Shown: positions 17,584 to 26,460, counted from the first letter of the stretch. The stretch: 39,091 bases of DNA from Campylobacter sp. MIT 21-1684 (GCF_026241315.1 NZ_JAPHNA010000014.1:1-39091), one strand, 5' to 3'. Translations and numbers: made by a program. The notes: generated by a model not told the origin, from the sequence alone.

Positions 17584-18016
17584 ATATTATTTTTGGATTA
17601 AATGGATACACTATATAGCTTTTGTATCTTGGATGGCAGGTCTTTTTTATTTGCCAAGACTTTTTGTGTATCATAAGGAAAATATAGAGAATGAAGGTTT
17701 TGTTAAGGTAGTAAAAATTCAAGAAAGAAGATTGTATTTTAAAATCCAAACTCCTGCAATGATACTTACTATAATCAGTGGAAGTTTAATGTTGCATACG
17801 CATAAAGAAGTTTTAATGATAGGTTCTGGTTTTATGCACGCAAAACTCACTTGCGCTTTGCTTTTGTTTTTCTACCATATCCATAATTATTCTTGCCTTA
17901 AGGCTCTTGCAAATGGAACTTGTAGAAAAAGTGGAAGGTATTTTAGAGTGTATAATGAAATTCCAACGATTTTATTTGCTTTAATTGCATTGATGATGGT
18001 TGTAAGACCTTTTTAA
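17564..18016 (+). CDS. hemJ: HemJ-type protoporphyrinogen IX oxidase
   Basis: Membrane enzyme of late heme synthesis, the HemJ (UPF0093) class used by bacteria without HemG or HemY. The 150-residue product has four hydrophobic segments and the conserved elements WIKWIHYIAFVSWMAGLFYL with His16, the GFMHAKL motif before the third segment, and RYFRVYNEIPT. I start at ATG 17564 ([10 protein letters not shown]); the frame runs upstream to 17519 but only inside lspA. In C. jejuni this gene is followed, as I recall, by a hemN-like gene on the other strand; that gene is not here. Confidence 0.88.
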   Translation: MTELINEYYFWIKWIHYIAFVSWMAGLFYLPRLFVYHKENIENEGFVKVVKIQERRLYFKIQTPAMILTIISGSLMLHTHKEVLMIGSGFMHAKLTCALLLFFYHIHNYSCLKALANGTCRKSGRYFRVYNEIPTILFALIALMMVVRPF

Positions 18017-18042
18017 AAGTACATTTTTTGTAAGCATTATGA

Positions 18043-18048
18043 TACAAT
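18043..18048 (+). promoter_or_regulatory. Putative -10 box of the small gene at 18080
   Basis: TACAAT after a T-rich stretch, predicting a start near 18055 and a short 5' UTR with an AAAGG-type ribosome site before the ATG. Confidence 0.45.
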
Positions 18049-18079
18049 ATTTTTTACTATAACAAAAAAAGGAAAAAGT

Positions 18080-18331
18080 ATGGAAAAAGAAAAAATTGTT
18101 AAGGACTTAAATACTTTATTTAAACAAAGAGCAATGTTTTATGCTTTTTTTGACAAACATATACCTACAAAATCAAACACTAAAGTATTTGATTTTGATA
18201 AAGCAACAGCTTTAGATTCTGAAGAAACATATAAGCAGTTTTATCATTTTGACTATGCTATAAGAAAACTGCTTCCTGCAATCTTTAAGGCTTATGGCAT
18301 TGCAGATGAAGATTTAGAGAAAGATTTTTAG
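18080..18331 (+). CDS. Conserved small protein of unknown function
   Basis: An 83-residue protein that I recognise only by position (Cj0364-like). It is acidic at the C-terminus, has no signal peptide and no membrane segment, and contains an aromatic-rich helix RAMFYAFFDKHIP and a second helix YHFDYAIRKLLPAIFKAYG. No catalytic motif or metal site is visible. It has its own predicted promoter and ribosome site. The stop codon is directly followed by the stop codon of the convergent cmeC. No function is proposed. Confidence 0.8.
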   Translation: MEKEKIVKDLNTLFKQRAMFYAFFDKHIPTKSNTKVFDFDKATALDSEETYKQFYHFDYAIRKLLPAIFKAYGIADEDLEKDF

Positions 18332-19765
18332 TTATTTTTGAAAAGACAAATCTAAGCTTTGAGAATCGTGCTCTATGCTTAGATTTTCATTTGTATCAAA
18401 ACCACCACCAAAAGCTTTTATAACATTTACTATTGAATTAGCATAATTATATTTTGTATTGTTATATAAGATTGTGGCATTGAGCCATTGTTGTTTCGTA
18501 TCTAAATATTCCTGCAAAGACATTTCGCCAAGCTCATAACGTTGTTTGGCAATTTCATAAATTTTTCTATAAGCAAGCTCATTTGATACTGCATTGTCAA
18601 TCTGCAAACGCATATTTTTATGTTCTATTAAAGCATAACGTATTTCACCAAAGGCTGTTTTGAGTGTATTTTCGTAAGTAATGAAAGCTTCGTCTTGAGA
18701 GAGTTTTGCTAAATTAACATTTTGATAAATTTCTCCCCAATGAAAAATTGGCATTGCAAAATTTCCGCCTATATTCCAAGTTTGAGAGCCGTTTTTGACA
18801 AGAGTGCTTAAATCAGTACTTTCAAAACCAAACAATCCTGTAAGCGAAAGCGAAGGTAAGAAAGCAGTTCTTGCTACTCCAATAAGATAATTTTGCTGGA
18901 GTAATCTTTCTAAAGAAGCCTGTATATCAGGACGTTTGAGCAAGATTGTACTTGAAATGCCTTTTGGTATATCAAATTCGCTTACATTATAGTCTTGATA
19001 GTCTTGTTGCTTATAGAGTATCTCATCTAGCTCATTTGAAACGAGAATTTTAAGAGCTTTGACTAAATTTTCTTTATTGAGTTGTGCTTGTTGGTATTGT
19101 AAAGAGGTACTTATTAAATTTGCTTTTGCTTGTGAGAGTTCGTATTCTCCAACAGCACCATAAGTATATTTGTGTGTGATGATTTCATAAATTTGTTTTG
19201 AAGCATTGTTAGCTTGTTGGAGTGCTTTTTCATTTTCATAAGCATTAGCAAGATTAAAATACAACTGCACTACATTAGAGAGCAAAGAAAGTCTTGAAGC
19301 TTCATAATCATATTGACTAGCTTTAAAAGCGGCATTTTTAGCACGGTATGTGTTGCGTAATTTTCCCCAAAGATCAAGCTCATAGCTTACATTAAATCCC
19401 ATTGCAAAATCATTAGTATAACCAGAAGTATTCGTTCTATTATTTGGGGAATTAGCAGCAATGTTTTTACGATTTGCAGAGCCTGTAGCATCTATTTGAG
19501 GAAAAAAATCGCTTAAACTTATACCAAGTTGAGCGGCTGCTTGCTGCATATGGATAAAAGTGAGTTTCAAATCACTGTTGTTTCGAAGAGCTAAATGAAT
19601 AAGTGTATTGAGATTTTCATCGTTGAATTGTTTCCACCATTCTTTAGACACACTGTATTCTGAAACGCTTGCAGTAAATTGTGTTTGAGTAGTCGGTAGT
19701 TTTGGACTTAAAGAACAAGCACACAAGATGAAAATAAAGCTCAAGAGAGAGAGAGATTTATACAT
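18332..19765 (-). CDS. cmeC: Multidrug efflux outer-membrane channel CmeC
   Basis: TolC/OprM-type outer-membrane lipoprotein that completes the CmeABC tripartite pump, exporting antibiotics and bile salts. I start at ATG 19765 (477 residues) because AGAGGA lies eight bases upstream and the next residues form a lipoprotein signal with lipobox LCAC and lipidated Cys17; the frame is open to 19834 inside cmeB. Typical outer-membrane-factor repeats are visible (ASRLSLLSNVVQLYFNLANA; TYENTLKTAFGEIRYALIEH). It overlaps cmeB by eight bases. A (TC)6 repeat covers codons 4-8. There is one bacterial N-glycosylation sequon, DYNVS at Asn260. None is in the N-terminal 50 residues, where C. jejuni CmeC is reported to carry them. 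Confidence 0.95.
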   Translation of the reverse strand: MYKSLSLLSFIFILCACSLSPKLPTTQTQFTASVSEYSVSKEWWKQFNDENLNTLIHLALRNNSDLKLTFIHMQQAAAQLGISLSDFFPQIDATGSANRKNIAANSPNNRTNTSGYTNDFAMGFNVSYELDLWGKLRNTYRAKNAAFKASQYDYEASRLSLLSNVVQLYFNLANAYENEKALQQANNASKQIYEIITHKYTYGAVGEYELSQAKANLISTSLQYQQAQLNKENLVKALKILVSNELDEILYKQQDYQDYNVSEFDIPKGISSTILLKRPDIQASLERLLQQNYLIGVARTAFLPSLSLTGLFGFESTDLSTLVKNGSQTWNIGGNFAMPIFHWGEIYQNVNLAKLSQDEAFITYENTLKTAFGEIRYALIEHKNMRLQIDNAVSNELAYRKIYEIAKQRYELGEMSLQEYLDTKQQWLNATILYNNTKYNYANSIVNVIKAFGGGFDTNENLSIEHDSQSLDLSFQK

Positions 19766-22700
19766 TGTTTTTTCCTCTTTTTTTGTCGAGCCAAGCATTG
19801 AAACTCTCCAAAAGATAAAAAGATAAAGGTACAAAAAGTATTGCTAAAGTTGATGCAGCAATCATTCCACCAATCAGTCCTGTACCTAAAGAATGTCTTG
19901 AGGCACTTCCTGCGCCTGTGGCAAAAATCATCGGTAATACTCCAAAAGTAAAAGCAAGTGAGGTCATAACTATAGGACGAAATCTTAATTTAGCAGCTGC
20001 AAGAGCTGATTCAAAAATACTTTTTCCTTTTTTAAGATGTTCTTCCATAGCAAATTCTACTATAAGGATAGCATTTTTTGCAGAAAGTCCTATAAGCAAC
20101 AAGAGACCGGTTTGAAAATAAATATCGTTTGTAAAACCTCTTAATGCTACAAGACTTAAAGAGCCAAACACAGCAAAAGGTACAGCAGTAACAACAGCTA
20201 AAGGCATCAGCCATCTTTCATATTGTGCAGCAAGGATAAGAAAAACAAAAATCATACCTAAGACAAAGGCATAATCGGCAGATCCTTTGCTTGAAACTTC
20301 TTGATATGATGAACCGCCCCAAGCTATTGAATATTCATCCCCTAAGGTTTCTTTTGCAGTTTGAGAAATGGCTTCTATAGCTTGTCCTGAAGTATAACCG
20401 GGTGCAGGATCTCCTTGGATTTGTGCTGCTGGAAAAAGGTTGAAACGTTTTACATCTTCAGGTCCAGAACTCCTTACTAAAGTCAGAAAGGAATTAAGCG
20501 GTATCATTTCATTTGTTTTTGAACGTACAAAAATATTTTTCAAAGCATCAGAAGTATTTCTAAAGTCTCCCAAAGCGCGTATATTCACTTGAAAATTTTT
20601 TCCTAACATTGAAAAATCATTAACATAATAAGTACCTATGGTAGCGCTTATAGTGTCAAAAACATCTTGCATACCAAGATTGTATGATTTGAGTTTGTCT
20701 CTATCTATAAGAAGTTTGTATTGAGGAAAACTTGTGTCAAGAGTAGTGCGAACATTAGAAAGTTCTTTTCTTTGATTAGCCGCGATAATAAGTTTGTTAA
20801 TATCCTCTTGAATTTCATTATAGCTTTTACCACTTTTGTTTTGTGCATACATTTCAAAACCTCCAGTGATACTAAGACCCGGTATTGGAGGCAGTCCGAT
20901 AAAAAAACTTTGAGCATTTCTATCATTTGCAAATTTGGCGTATAAATTTGCTATAATGTCATTAGCACTTGCATCTCTGTCTTTCCAATCTTCAAGCGCA
21001 ATAAACATAGCCGCAGCATTTTCTTTCAATGAGCTTGTAAAGAGATCATAACCTATCATAGCCATACTATTTTTCACGCCTTCAGTTTGCATAATTTCTT
21101 TACTCATAGTATCAACTTGAACGATAGTTCTGTGTAAGGCAGAAGCGGCTGGCAGATTGACAACGTTTATAATCATTCCTTGATCTTCAATTGGTACAAG
21201 TGAGCTTGGTACTATTTTGTAAAGAGAAGCAATAGCTAGTAGCATTATGCCAAAAAGAAGTACAAAACGTACAGCGCGTTTGAGGATATAGGCAACTCCG
21301 CTGCTAAAGATTTGAGTACTCCAATCAAAAAAATCATTGAATTTTTTGACGATTAAAAAAGGTTCATTGTGGGCACGTTTTAAAAATACAGCGCATAAAG
21401 AAGGAGTGAGTGTAAGAGCTACAAAGCCCGAAATCGTAACAGAGATAGCTAAAGTTAAAGCAAATTGTCTTTGAATTTCCCCAACAAAGCCTGAAATAAA
21501 AGAAACAGGGATAAAAACAGCACAAAGTACCAAGACTATGGAGATTACAGGAGAAGTAACTTCTTGCATAGCTTTAATAGCAGCTTCTTTGACAGAAATA
21601 GCAGGATTTTCGTGTAAAATACGATCTATATTTTCCACCACAATAATAGCATCATCAACCACTATACCTATGGCTAAAACTAGAGCAAAGAGAGTAAGCA
21701 AGTTAATGCTAAAACCTAAGAGATAAAGTCCTGCAAAAGTTCCTAAGAGAGAAACAGGCACAGCTATCATAGGGATAAGTGTTGAGCGGAAATTCTTTAA
21801 AAACATATACATAACTATGATAACCAAAACTAAAGCTTCAGCAAAGGTTTTAATTACTTCCCAAATAGATGCTTTTACAAAAATCGTTGTATCATAGGGT
21901 ACTTTGTATTCTAAACCGGGAGGAAAATTTTTTGCAAGTTCTTCTAGTTTTTTTTCCACAAGTTTTGCTGTATTAACAGCATTAGCACCTGATTGAAGGT
22001 TTATGAGAATAGGTACAGCATCATTACCATTCAAACGTCCTTGAGAGTTGTACTGTTGTGAACCTATTTCAATGTTTGCAACTTCTTTGAGACGTAAAAA
22101 TGTTCCATCTGCATTTGTTCTTATTATAATATTGCCAAATTCTTCTGGAGTTTGCAAACGTCCTTGCATAGTAATAGAGTATGAATATGGCGATTTTTGG
22201 ATTAAAGGTTCTTCGCCGATTTTTCCTGTGGCATATTGAGAATTTTGTTCAGCAACTGCAGAAGTAATATCATTTGCCGTAACTTCAAATTTATTTAATA
22301 AATCAGGTTTGAGCCAAATTCTCATAGAATAATTCCGATTTCCAATAGCCACAGCGTCACCAACACCCGGGACCCTTTTTAAATCATCTAGTATGTTTAA
22401 AGCAATATAGTTATAAACATCAATAGCATTCATAGATCCATCATTTGAATAGACTGAAATAGCTTCAAGTATAGTTGAAGAAGACTTTCTTACTGTTACA
22501 CCAAGCTTTTTAACTTCATTTGGGAGTTTAGCTGTAGCAGCTGAAATTCTGTTATTAACATCGACAGTTGCTTGATCAGGATCAGTTCCTATATTAAAAT
22601 ATACAGTAAGTTTCATTGTTCCGGAGCTTGAAGTTGAATCCATATAAATCATATTATCAACACCATTGATAGCATCTTCTATAGGTATAGCAACTGTTGA

Positions 22701-22877
22701 GGCTATGGTTTGTGCATCTGCTCCTGTATAAGTGGCTTGAACTTGAACTGTTGGAGGAGTGAGAGATGGATACTGCTCCATTGGCAAATTAGTAAGCCCG
22801 ATAATTCCGCTTAAAGAGATAATAATAGCTATAACCGAAGCAAAAACCGGTCTTTCTATAAAAAATTTAGAAAACAT
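19758..22877 (-). CDS. cmeB: RND efflux transporter CmeB
   Basis: Inner-membrane proton/drug antiporter of the HAE-1 (AcrB) type. The 1039-residue product has the two-fold repeated architecture of twelve membrane helices and two large periplasmic loops. The proton-relay Asp408 and Asp409 lie in IGIVVDDAIIVVENI, and the relay lysine is in LSAKNAILIVEFA. Length equals the family norm. The ATG shares one base with the cmeA stop (TAATG) and the end overlaps cmeC by eight bases. It is expressed from the cmeA promoter. Confidence 0.98.
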   Translation of the reverse strand: MFSKFFIERPVFASVIAIIISLSGIIGLTNLPMEQYPSLTPPTVQVQATYTGADAQTIASTVAIPIEDAINGVDNMIYMDSTSSSGTMKLTVYFNIGTDPDQATVDVNNRISAATAKLPNEVKKLGVTVRKSSSTILEAISVYSNDGSMNAIDVYNYIALNILDDLKRVPGVGDAVAIGNRNYSMRIWLKPDLLNKFEVTANDITSAVAEQNSQYATGKIGEEPLIQKSPYSYSITMQGRLQTPEEFGNIIIRTNADGTFLRLKEVANIEIGSQQYNSQGRLNGNDAVPILINLQSGANAVNTAKLVEKKLEELAKNFPPGLEYKVPYDTTIFVKASIWEVIKTFAEALVLVIIVMYMFLKNFRSTLIPMIAVPVSLLGTFAGLYLLGFSINLLTLFALVLAIGIVVDDAIIVVENIDRILHENPAISVKEAAIKAMQEVTSPVISIVLVLCAVFIPVSFISGFVGEIQRQFALTLAISVTISGFVALTLTPSLCAVFLKRAHNEPFLIVKKFNDFFDWSTQIFSSGVAYILKRAVRFVLLFGIMLLAIASLYKIVPSSLVPIEDQGMIINVVNLPAASALHRTIVQVDTMSKEIMQTEGVKNSMAMIGYDLFTSSLKENAAAMFIALEDWKDRDASANDIIANLYAKFANDRNAQSFFIGLPPIPGLSITGGFEMYAQNKSGKSYNEIQEDINKLIIAANQRKELSNVRTTLDTSFPQYKLLIDRDKLKSYNLGMQDVFDTISATIGTYYVNDFSMLGKNFQVNIRALGDFRNTSDALKNIFVRSKTNEMIPLNSFLTLVRSSGPEDVKRFNLFPAAQIQGDPAPGYTSGQAIEAISQTAKETLGDEYSIAWGGSSYQEVSSKGSADYAFVLGMIFVFLILAAQYERWLMPLAVVTAVPFAVFGSLSLVALRGFTNDIYFQTGLLLLIGLSAKNAILIVEFAMEEHLKKGKSIFESALAAAKLRFRPIVMTSLAFTFGVLPMIFATGAGSASRHSLGTGLIGGMIAASTLAILFVPLSFYLLESFNAWLDKKRGKNNV

Positions 22878-23974
22878 TATTTTTTATTAACCTCCACAAC
22901 CTCACTCCCTTGATGGATTTTTTTAAAATTATCTATGATAATTTTATCGCCATTTTTTAACCCATTGTCTATTATAACATACTCGTTGTTTTGATAGCTT
23001 ATATGCACAGGTGTTTTAGCTACCTTGCCTTCAACAAGAGTATAAACATAGATTTCATTTTGATCTTGTTTAATGGCAATTTGTGGAATTTTAAATCCAT
23101 TTTTTTGTACAAAACCTTCAGAAGTAACTGTTGCAAAAGCTCCGGGGAGTAAAAGAGAAGCATTGTTATCAAAGATAGCTTTTGCTTTGACTGTACCACT
23201 ATTTGAATCAATTACAGAATCAATAAAATAGAGTTTTCCTTCTACATTTTGCCCATTTAAATGCAAATGTGCTTTAAAACTGTCTAAATTCCATTTTCCA
23301 TCTTGAGTATTGCGAACTATATCAAGTTTGTCTGTGTCAGAAATAGAAAAGTCTGCATAGATAGGATTAAGATTTGTAACACGAACAAGTTGAGTTGTCG
23401 AAGCACTGATATATTCACCTATATTAACAAGTCCATCTCCTACTATTCCATCAAAAGGGGCTTTAATTTCTGTATTTGCTAAATCTATCCTTGCATTTTT
23501 TAAATCCGCTCTCGCACTGATGAGATTAGCCTGTGCATTTTTAAAATTTGCTAAAGCAGCATCGTATTCTTTTTGAGAAAGAGCTTTTTTGCGAAAGAGT
23601 TGTTTGCTTCTTTGGAATTCTTTATCCATATTATCAAATGTAGCTCTTGCAGTTAAAGCTTTTCCGTAGGCTGAATCAACACTTGCTTGGAATTTGTCCT
23701 GTTCTATAATGAAAAGGACATCTCCTTTTTTCACCAAATCTCCAGCATTAAAAAGTTTTTCTACCACCATACCACTTACTTGGGCTTTGAGTATAACATC
23801 ATAGTCGCTCACAAGTCTTGCAGGATAGGTAAATACTAAAGGAAGATTTTCAGCTTGCGCACTTAATGTGCTTACGGTTTGAGGAGGTATTGTTTGTGGT
23901 GCTTGTTCTTGAGAACAAGCAAAAAGTAAGAGCATAGCACTCACAATGATTGTAATATTTTTATTAAATTTCAT
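22877..23974 (-). CDS. cmeA: Efflux periplasmic adaptor lipoprotein CmeA
   Basis: Membrane-fusion adaptor linking CmeB to CmeC. The 365-residue precursor has a lipoprotein signal (lipobox LFAC, lipidated Cys20), a biotinyl-lipoyl-like domain split around a helical hairpin (about 100-165), and the typical TEIKAPFDGIVG and DGLVNIGEYIS segments. A PglB-type sequon DNNAS puts Asn271 exactly at a glycosylated site reported for C. jejuni CmeA. The other reported site, Asn121, is Gln here (EFQRS). AAGG precedes the ATG by six bases. First gene of the pump operon, 108 bp from cmeR. Confidence 0.97.
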   Translation of the reverse strand: MKFNKNITIIVSAMLLLFACSQEQAPQTIPPQTVSTLSAQAENLPLVFTYPARLVSDYDVILKAQVSGMVVEKLFNAGDLVKKGDVLFIIEQDKFQASVDSAYGKALTARATFDNMDKEFQRSKQLFRKKALSQKEYDAALANFKNAQANLISARADLKNARIDLANTEIKAPFDGIVGDGLVNIGEYISASTTQLVRVTNLNPIYADFSISDTDKLDIVRNTQDGKWNLDSFKAHLHLNGQNVEGKLYFIDSVIDSNSGTVKAKAIFDNNASLLLPGAFATVTSEGFVQKNGFKIPQIAIKQDQNEIYVYTLVEGKVAKTPVHISYQNNEYVIIDNGLKNGDKIIIDNFKKIHQGSEVVEVNKK

Positions 23975-24017
23975 TCATTGCCTTAAAAATTGGATTTTAT
24001 TTTAAAAATATAAAAGT

Positions 24018-24033
24018 AAGTTATAAATAACTT
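24018..24033. promoter_or_regulatory. Candidate CmeR operator
   Basis: AAGTTATAAATAACTT, a perfect inverted repeat with 7-base arms and an AA spacer in the cmeR-cmeA gap. From memory, the published C. jejuni CmeR site is also 16 bp with the same 7-2-7 layout and AA centre but different arm bases. It lies just downstream of the predicted cmeA -10, where a bound repressor would block transcription. Confidence 0.65.
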
Positions 24034-24042
24034 TTGTAAAAT

Positions 24043-24048
24043 ATTATA
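24043..24048 (-). promoter_or_regulatory. Putative -10 box of cmeABC
   Basis: Minus-strand TATAAT, predicting a start near 24036 and a 5' UTR of about 60 nt that begins immediately ahead of the inverted repeat at 24018-24033. Confidence 0.55.
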
Positions 24049-24082
24049 GTGATATTTTCGTTAATAGAGATAAATAGCAAAT

Positions 24083-24718
24083 TTATCCTTTAGGGATACC
24101 ATTTATAAAGATACTGACAATGAAATCAACGAAATCAACATGAGCTTTTTGTTCGTTTTTATCCATTAATGGGGTATCAGCAAGCACATTTAAAGTATGG
24201 TAAGGTTCTGTAAGCATAGCACAAAATAATTTAGCAAGTTTATTTGAATTGGCTATAATCGAGGCATTATTTTGCCTATTAAAATATTCGATGAGTATAT
24301 CGTATGCAAAATTTTCTTGATTATTTTCCATCCATTTTCTTAAATATTTTTCTTTATTATATACTTGAGAGTAGATTATTTTTCTAAAAAGCACAACCTG
24401 AAGTTCATTAAAAATTTCCATATAAGTTATTCCAAAAGAATATAATATTTCTTCTAGACTTCCGTTATGAATTTGTTGAATCTTTGAAGAAAGAAGCGCG
24501 AAATGTTTTTTGCAAACGTCGTCCAAAATTTCAAAAAATAAACCTTCCTTGCTTTTAAAATTTTCGTAAATGCTTGAGTATGAACCCCCAGAAAGTTTGA
24601 TAATATCACTTAAATTTGTTTCTTGATATCCTTTAGTTAAAAAGAGTTCTAAAGCTACATTTTTAATTTTCTCTTGTCTTCGTATAACCTTATTTGATGG
24701 TGTTTTATTATGTTTCAT
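24083..24718 (-). CDS. cmeR: TetR-family repressor CmeR
   Basis: Dimeric repressor of cmeABC that releases DNA on binding bile salts and drugs. The 211-residue product has an N-terminal TetR helix-turn-helix (DIIKLSGGSYSSIYENFKSK) after a lysine-rich stretch, and a helical ligand domain. Gene order cmeR-cmeA-cmeB-cmeC on one strand is as in C. jejuni. The ribosome site before the ATG is poor (purine-rich but no AGGA), consistent with low repressor levels. The start is only 16 bp after the ccoG stop, so it may be partly transcribed with ccoG. Confidence 0.93.
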   Translation of the reverse strand: MKHNKTPSNKVIRRQEKIKNVALELFLTKGYQETNLSDIIKLSGGSYSSIYENFKSKEGLFFEILDDVCKKHFALLSSKIQQIHNGSLEEILYSFGITYMEIFNELQVVLFRKIIYSQVYNKEKYLRKWMENNQENFAYDILIEYFNRQNNASIIANSNKLAKLFCAMLTEPYHTLNVLADTPLMDKNEQKAHVDFVDFIVSIFINGIPKG

Positions 24719-24734
24719 TGTATTTTTCTTTTTG

Positions 24735-26093
24735 TTAGTTTAATAGAGTACTTTTTGGGTAAGCAAAAATACTCTCTCTAAAAATTACCACCTTTTCATC
24801 ATCTTTAGCATAAGCCTTGATGTAAAGAGGTAAAATTACATCTTTTTGACTCTCATTCGCTAGTTCCTTTGTTGCCTGAAGAATAACAATTTTTTTTGCT
24901 TTTTCTCCAGCTTGTAGAACAAAAGCGTTTTTTGGACGAATAATTTCAAGACCATTTTCAATTCCCTCTAAAGAAACTTCAAAATAATATTCGTGAGGTT
25001 TTGAATCGGTATTTTGAAATAAAAAGGTATAAGCATTGCTGACTTGTTTTTTTCCATTTTTATCCTCGATGTGATACAACTCACTTGAGCGGTTGATGTT
25101 TAAAAGCATATGCTCTTTTTTAGAACCCATAAGAAGAAGCATTAAAAAAGCAAAAATGAGGACCGTAAAATATGCAACAGTCCTAAAACGCAAATACTTT
25201 ACTTTACCTTGCGTTTGCATAGCCTTAGCACTTGTCCAATTTATCAGACTTGGACGTGAAAACTTCTCTTGAACTTTAGAACAAGCATCAGCACATTCAA
25301 GACAATTAATGCATTCAAGTTGCATACCAGCCCGTATATCAATGTGAGTTGGACACACACTCACACAGGCTTCACAACCTATGCATTCACCTTGCAAAGG
25401 TTTTTTATGAAGTTTAGTTTTGCCATTAAAAATCAGTCCTCCACGTCTTTCATCATATAGTACTTGCATAGTATCATTATCAAACATTACAGATTGTATT
25501 CTTGCATAAGGGCAAACATAGATACAGAATTTTTCTGCTAAATAGGTAATGTCAAAAGTTAAAAATAAGCTTGTACAGAAAAGTATGCCAAGCAGTAGTA
25601 AATGCTCATTTGGATTTTGAAGATAGAGGAAAAAATCTTCAGGTGGGATAAAATACCACAAGAGATTGCTTGTTGCTATAAGAGAAATGCAATAAAAAAG
25701 TACTAAAGCGATAATGTTTTTTATGAAATTGCCCTCATATTGTTTTTGTTTGTTGTTGATATTTTTGCGGATCTTTAATAATTTTGTTTGAATTGCATCT
25801 CTATAAAGAACTCGAAACATTGTTTGGGGACAGCTCCAAGCGCACCATACTCTTCCTCCTAAGGTTGTGATAAAAAAGATGAAAAGAAAGAGTATAATGA
25901 GTACTAGAGGTAAAAGATAGAATTCTTGAGTATTAAAACTTATAAAAAAGAGGTCTAATTTTTGATGGACAAAACTAAGAAGAAAAAAATGATTTCCATT
26001 TATTTTTACAAAAGGTATAAGAAAGATAATGAGAGTTGCTAAACAATAAGTTATATATCTTTTTTCTGTGTAAGTGGTAATATAACTTTGCAT
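24735..26093 (-). CDS. ccoG: Cytochrome oxidase accessory protein CcoG (RdxA/FixG family)
   Basis: Membrane iron-sulfur protein associated with maturation of the CuB centre of cbb3-type oxidase. I start at ATG 26093 (452 residues, MQSYITTYTE) because AAGGAG sits seven bases upstream; the frame runs to 26168 without a good ribosome site. The product has several N-terminal membrane helices, the family motif GRVWCAWSCPQTMFR, a second cysteine segment CVCPYARIQSVMFDNDTMQ, and a two-cluster ferredoxin domain CIGCEACVSVCP with CINCLECADAC. A membrane helix and an immunoglobulin-like C-terminal domain follow. It is divergent from rpsU. Confidence 0.92.
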   Translation of the reverse strand: MQSYITTYTEKRYITYCLATLIIFLIPFVKINGNHFFLLSFVHQKLDLFFISFNTQEFYLLPLVLIILFLFIFFITTLGGRVWCAWSCPQTMFRVLYRDAIQTKLLKIRKNINNKQKQYEGNFIKNIIALVLFYCISLIATSNLLWYFIPPEDFFLYLQNPNEHLLLLGILFCTSLFLTFDITYLAEKFCIYVCPYARIQSVMFDNDTMQVLYDERRGGLIFNGKTKLHKKPLQGECIGCEACVSVCPTHIDIRAGMQLECINCLECADACSKVQEKFSRPSLINWTSAKAMQTQGKVKYLRFRTVAYFTVLIFAFLMLLLMGSKKEHMLLNINRSSELYHIEDKNGKKQVSNAYTFLFQNTDSKPHEYYFEVSLEGIENGLEIIRPKNAFVLQAGEKAKKIVILQATKELANESQKDVILPLYIKAYAKDDEKVVIFRESIFAYPKSTLLN

Positions 26094-26199
26094 TAAAGTA
26101 CTCCTTTTCATAGTAATGGTGATTCTTTTCAAATCATACTCAAAAAATTGCAAATAGTTGTTTAACATTTTCTTAAGTAAGTATTAATAAGTAAATTAT

Positions 26200-26205
26200 T
26201 ATAAT
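26200..26205 (+). promoter_or_regulatory. Putative -10 box of rpsU
   Basis: TATAAT preceded by alternating A/T sequence in the 153-bp ccoG-rpsU divergent region; predicts a start near 26212. Confidence 0.6.
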
Positions 26206-26246
26206 AGTATTCCACATACAATTTAAACAGAAAGGTGGTGAGGATT

Positions 26247-26459
26247 GTGCCCGGAATCAGAGTACATCCTAATGAGTCTTTTGATGAAGCGTACCGTAAA
26301 TTTAAAAAACAAGTAGATAGAAATCTTGTTGTTACTGAAGTACGTGCAAGAAGATTTTTTGAGCCTATGACTGAAATTCGTAAAAAACAAAAAATTTCAG
26401 CTCGCAAAAAAATGCTTAAAAGACTGTATATGCTTAGACGCTATGAGTCAAGACTCTAA
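26247..26459 (+). CDS. rpsU: Ribosomal protein S21
   Basis: Small basic protein of the 30S subunit platform, next to the anti-Shine-Dalgarno end of 16S rRNA. I use GTG 26247, giving 70 residues beginning [19 protein letters not shown], the normal N-terminus; the frame continues four codons upstream but those residues are not S21. Purine-rich AAAGGTGGTGAGGA precedes the GTG, with the AGGA very close (about 2-3 bases) and AAAGG about 11 bases away, an unusual spacing. The basic C-terminus [18 protein letters not shown] is typical. It is followed by its own terminator, so it is monocistronic. Confidence 0.97.
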   Translation: MPGIRVHPNESFDEAYRKFKKQVDRNLVVTEVRARRFFEPMTEIRKKQKISARKKMLKRLYMLRRYESRL

Positions 26460-26460
26460 A

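Noticed and set aside
19766-19834. Longer N-terminus for cmeC
   Set aside because: It would bury the lipoprotein signal peptide behind 23 residues encoded inside cmeB; ATG 19765 has AGAGGA and gives a standard lipobox.
26094-26168. Longer N-terminus for ccoG
   Set aside because: The 25 extra codons have no good ribosome site, while ATG 26093 has AAGGAG at ideal spacing and matches the family start.
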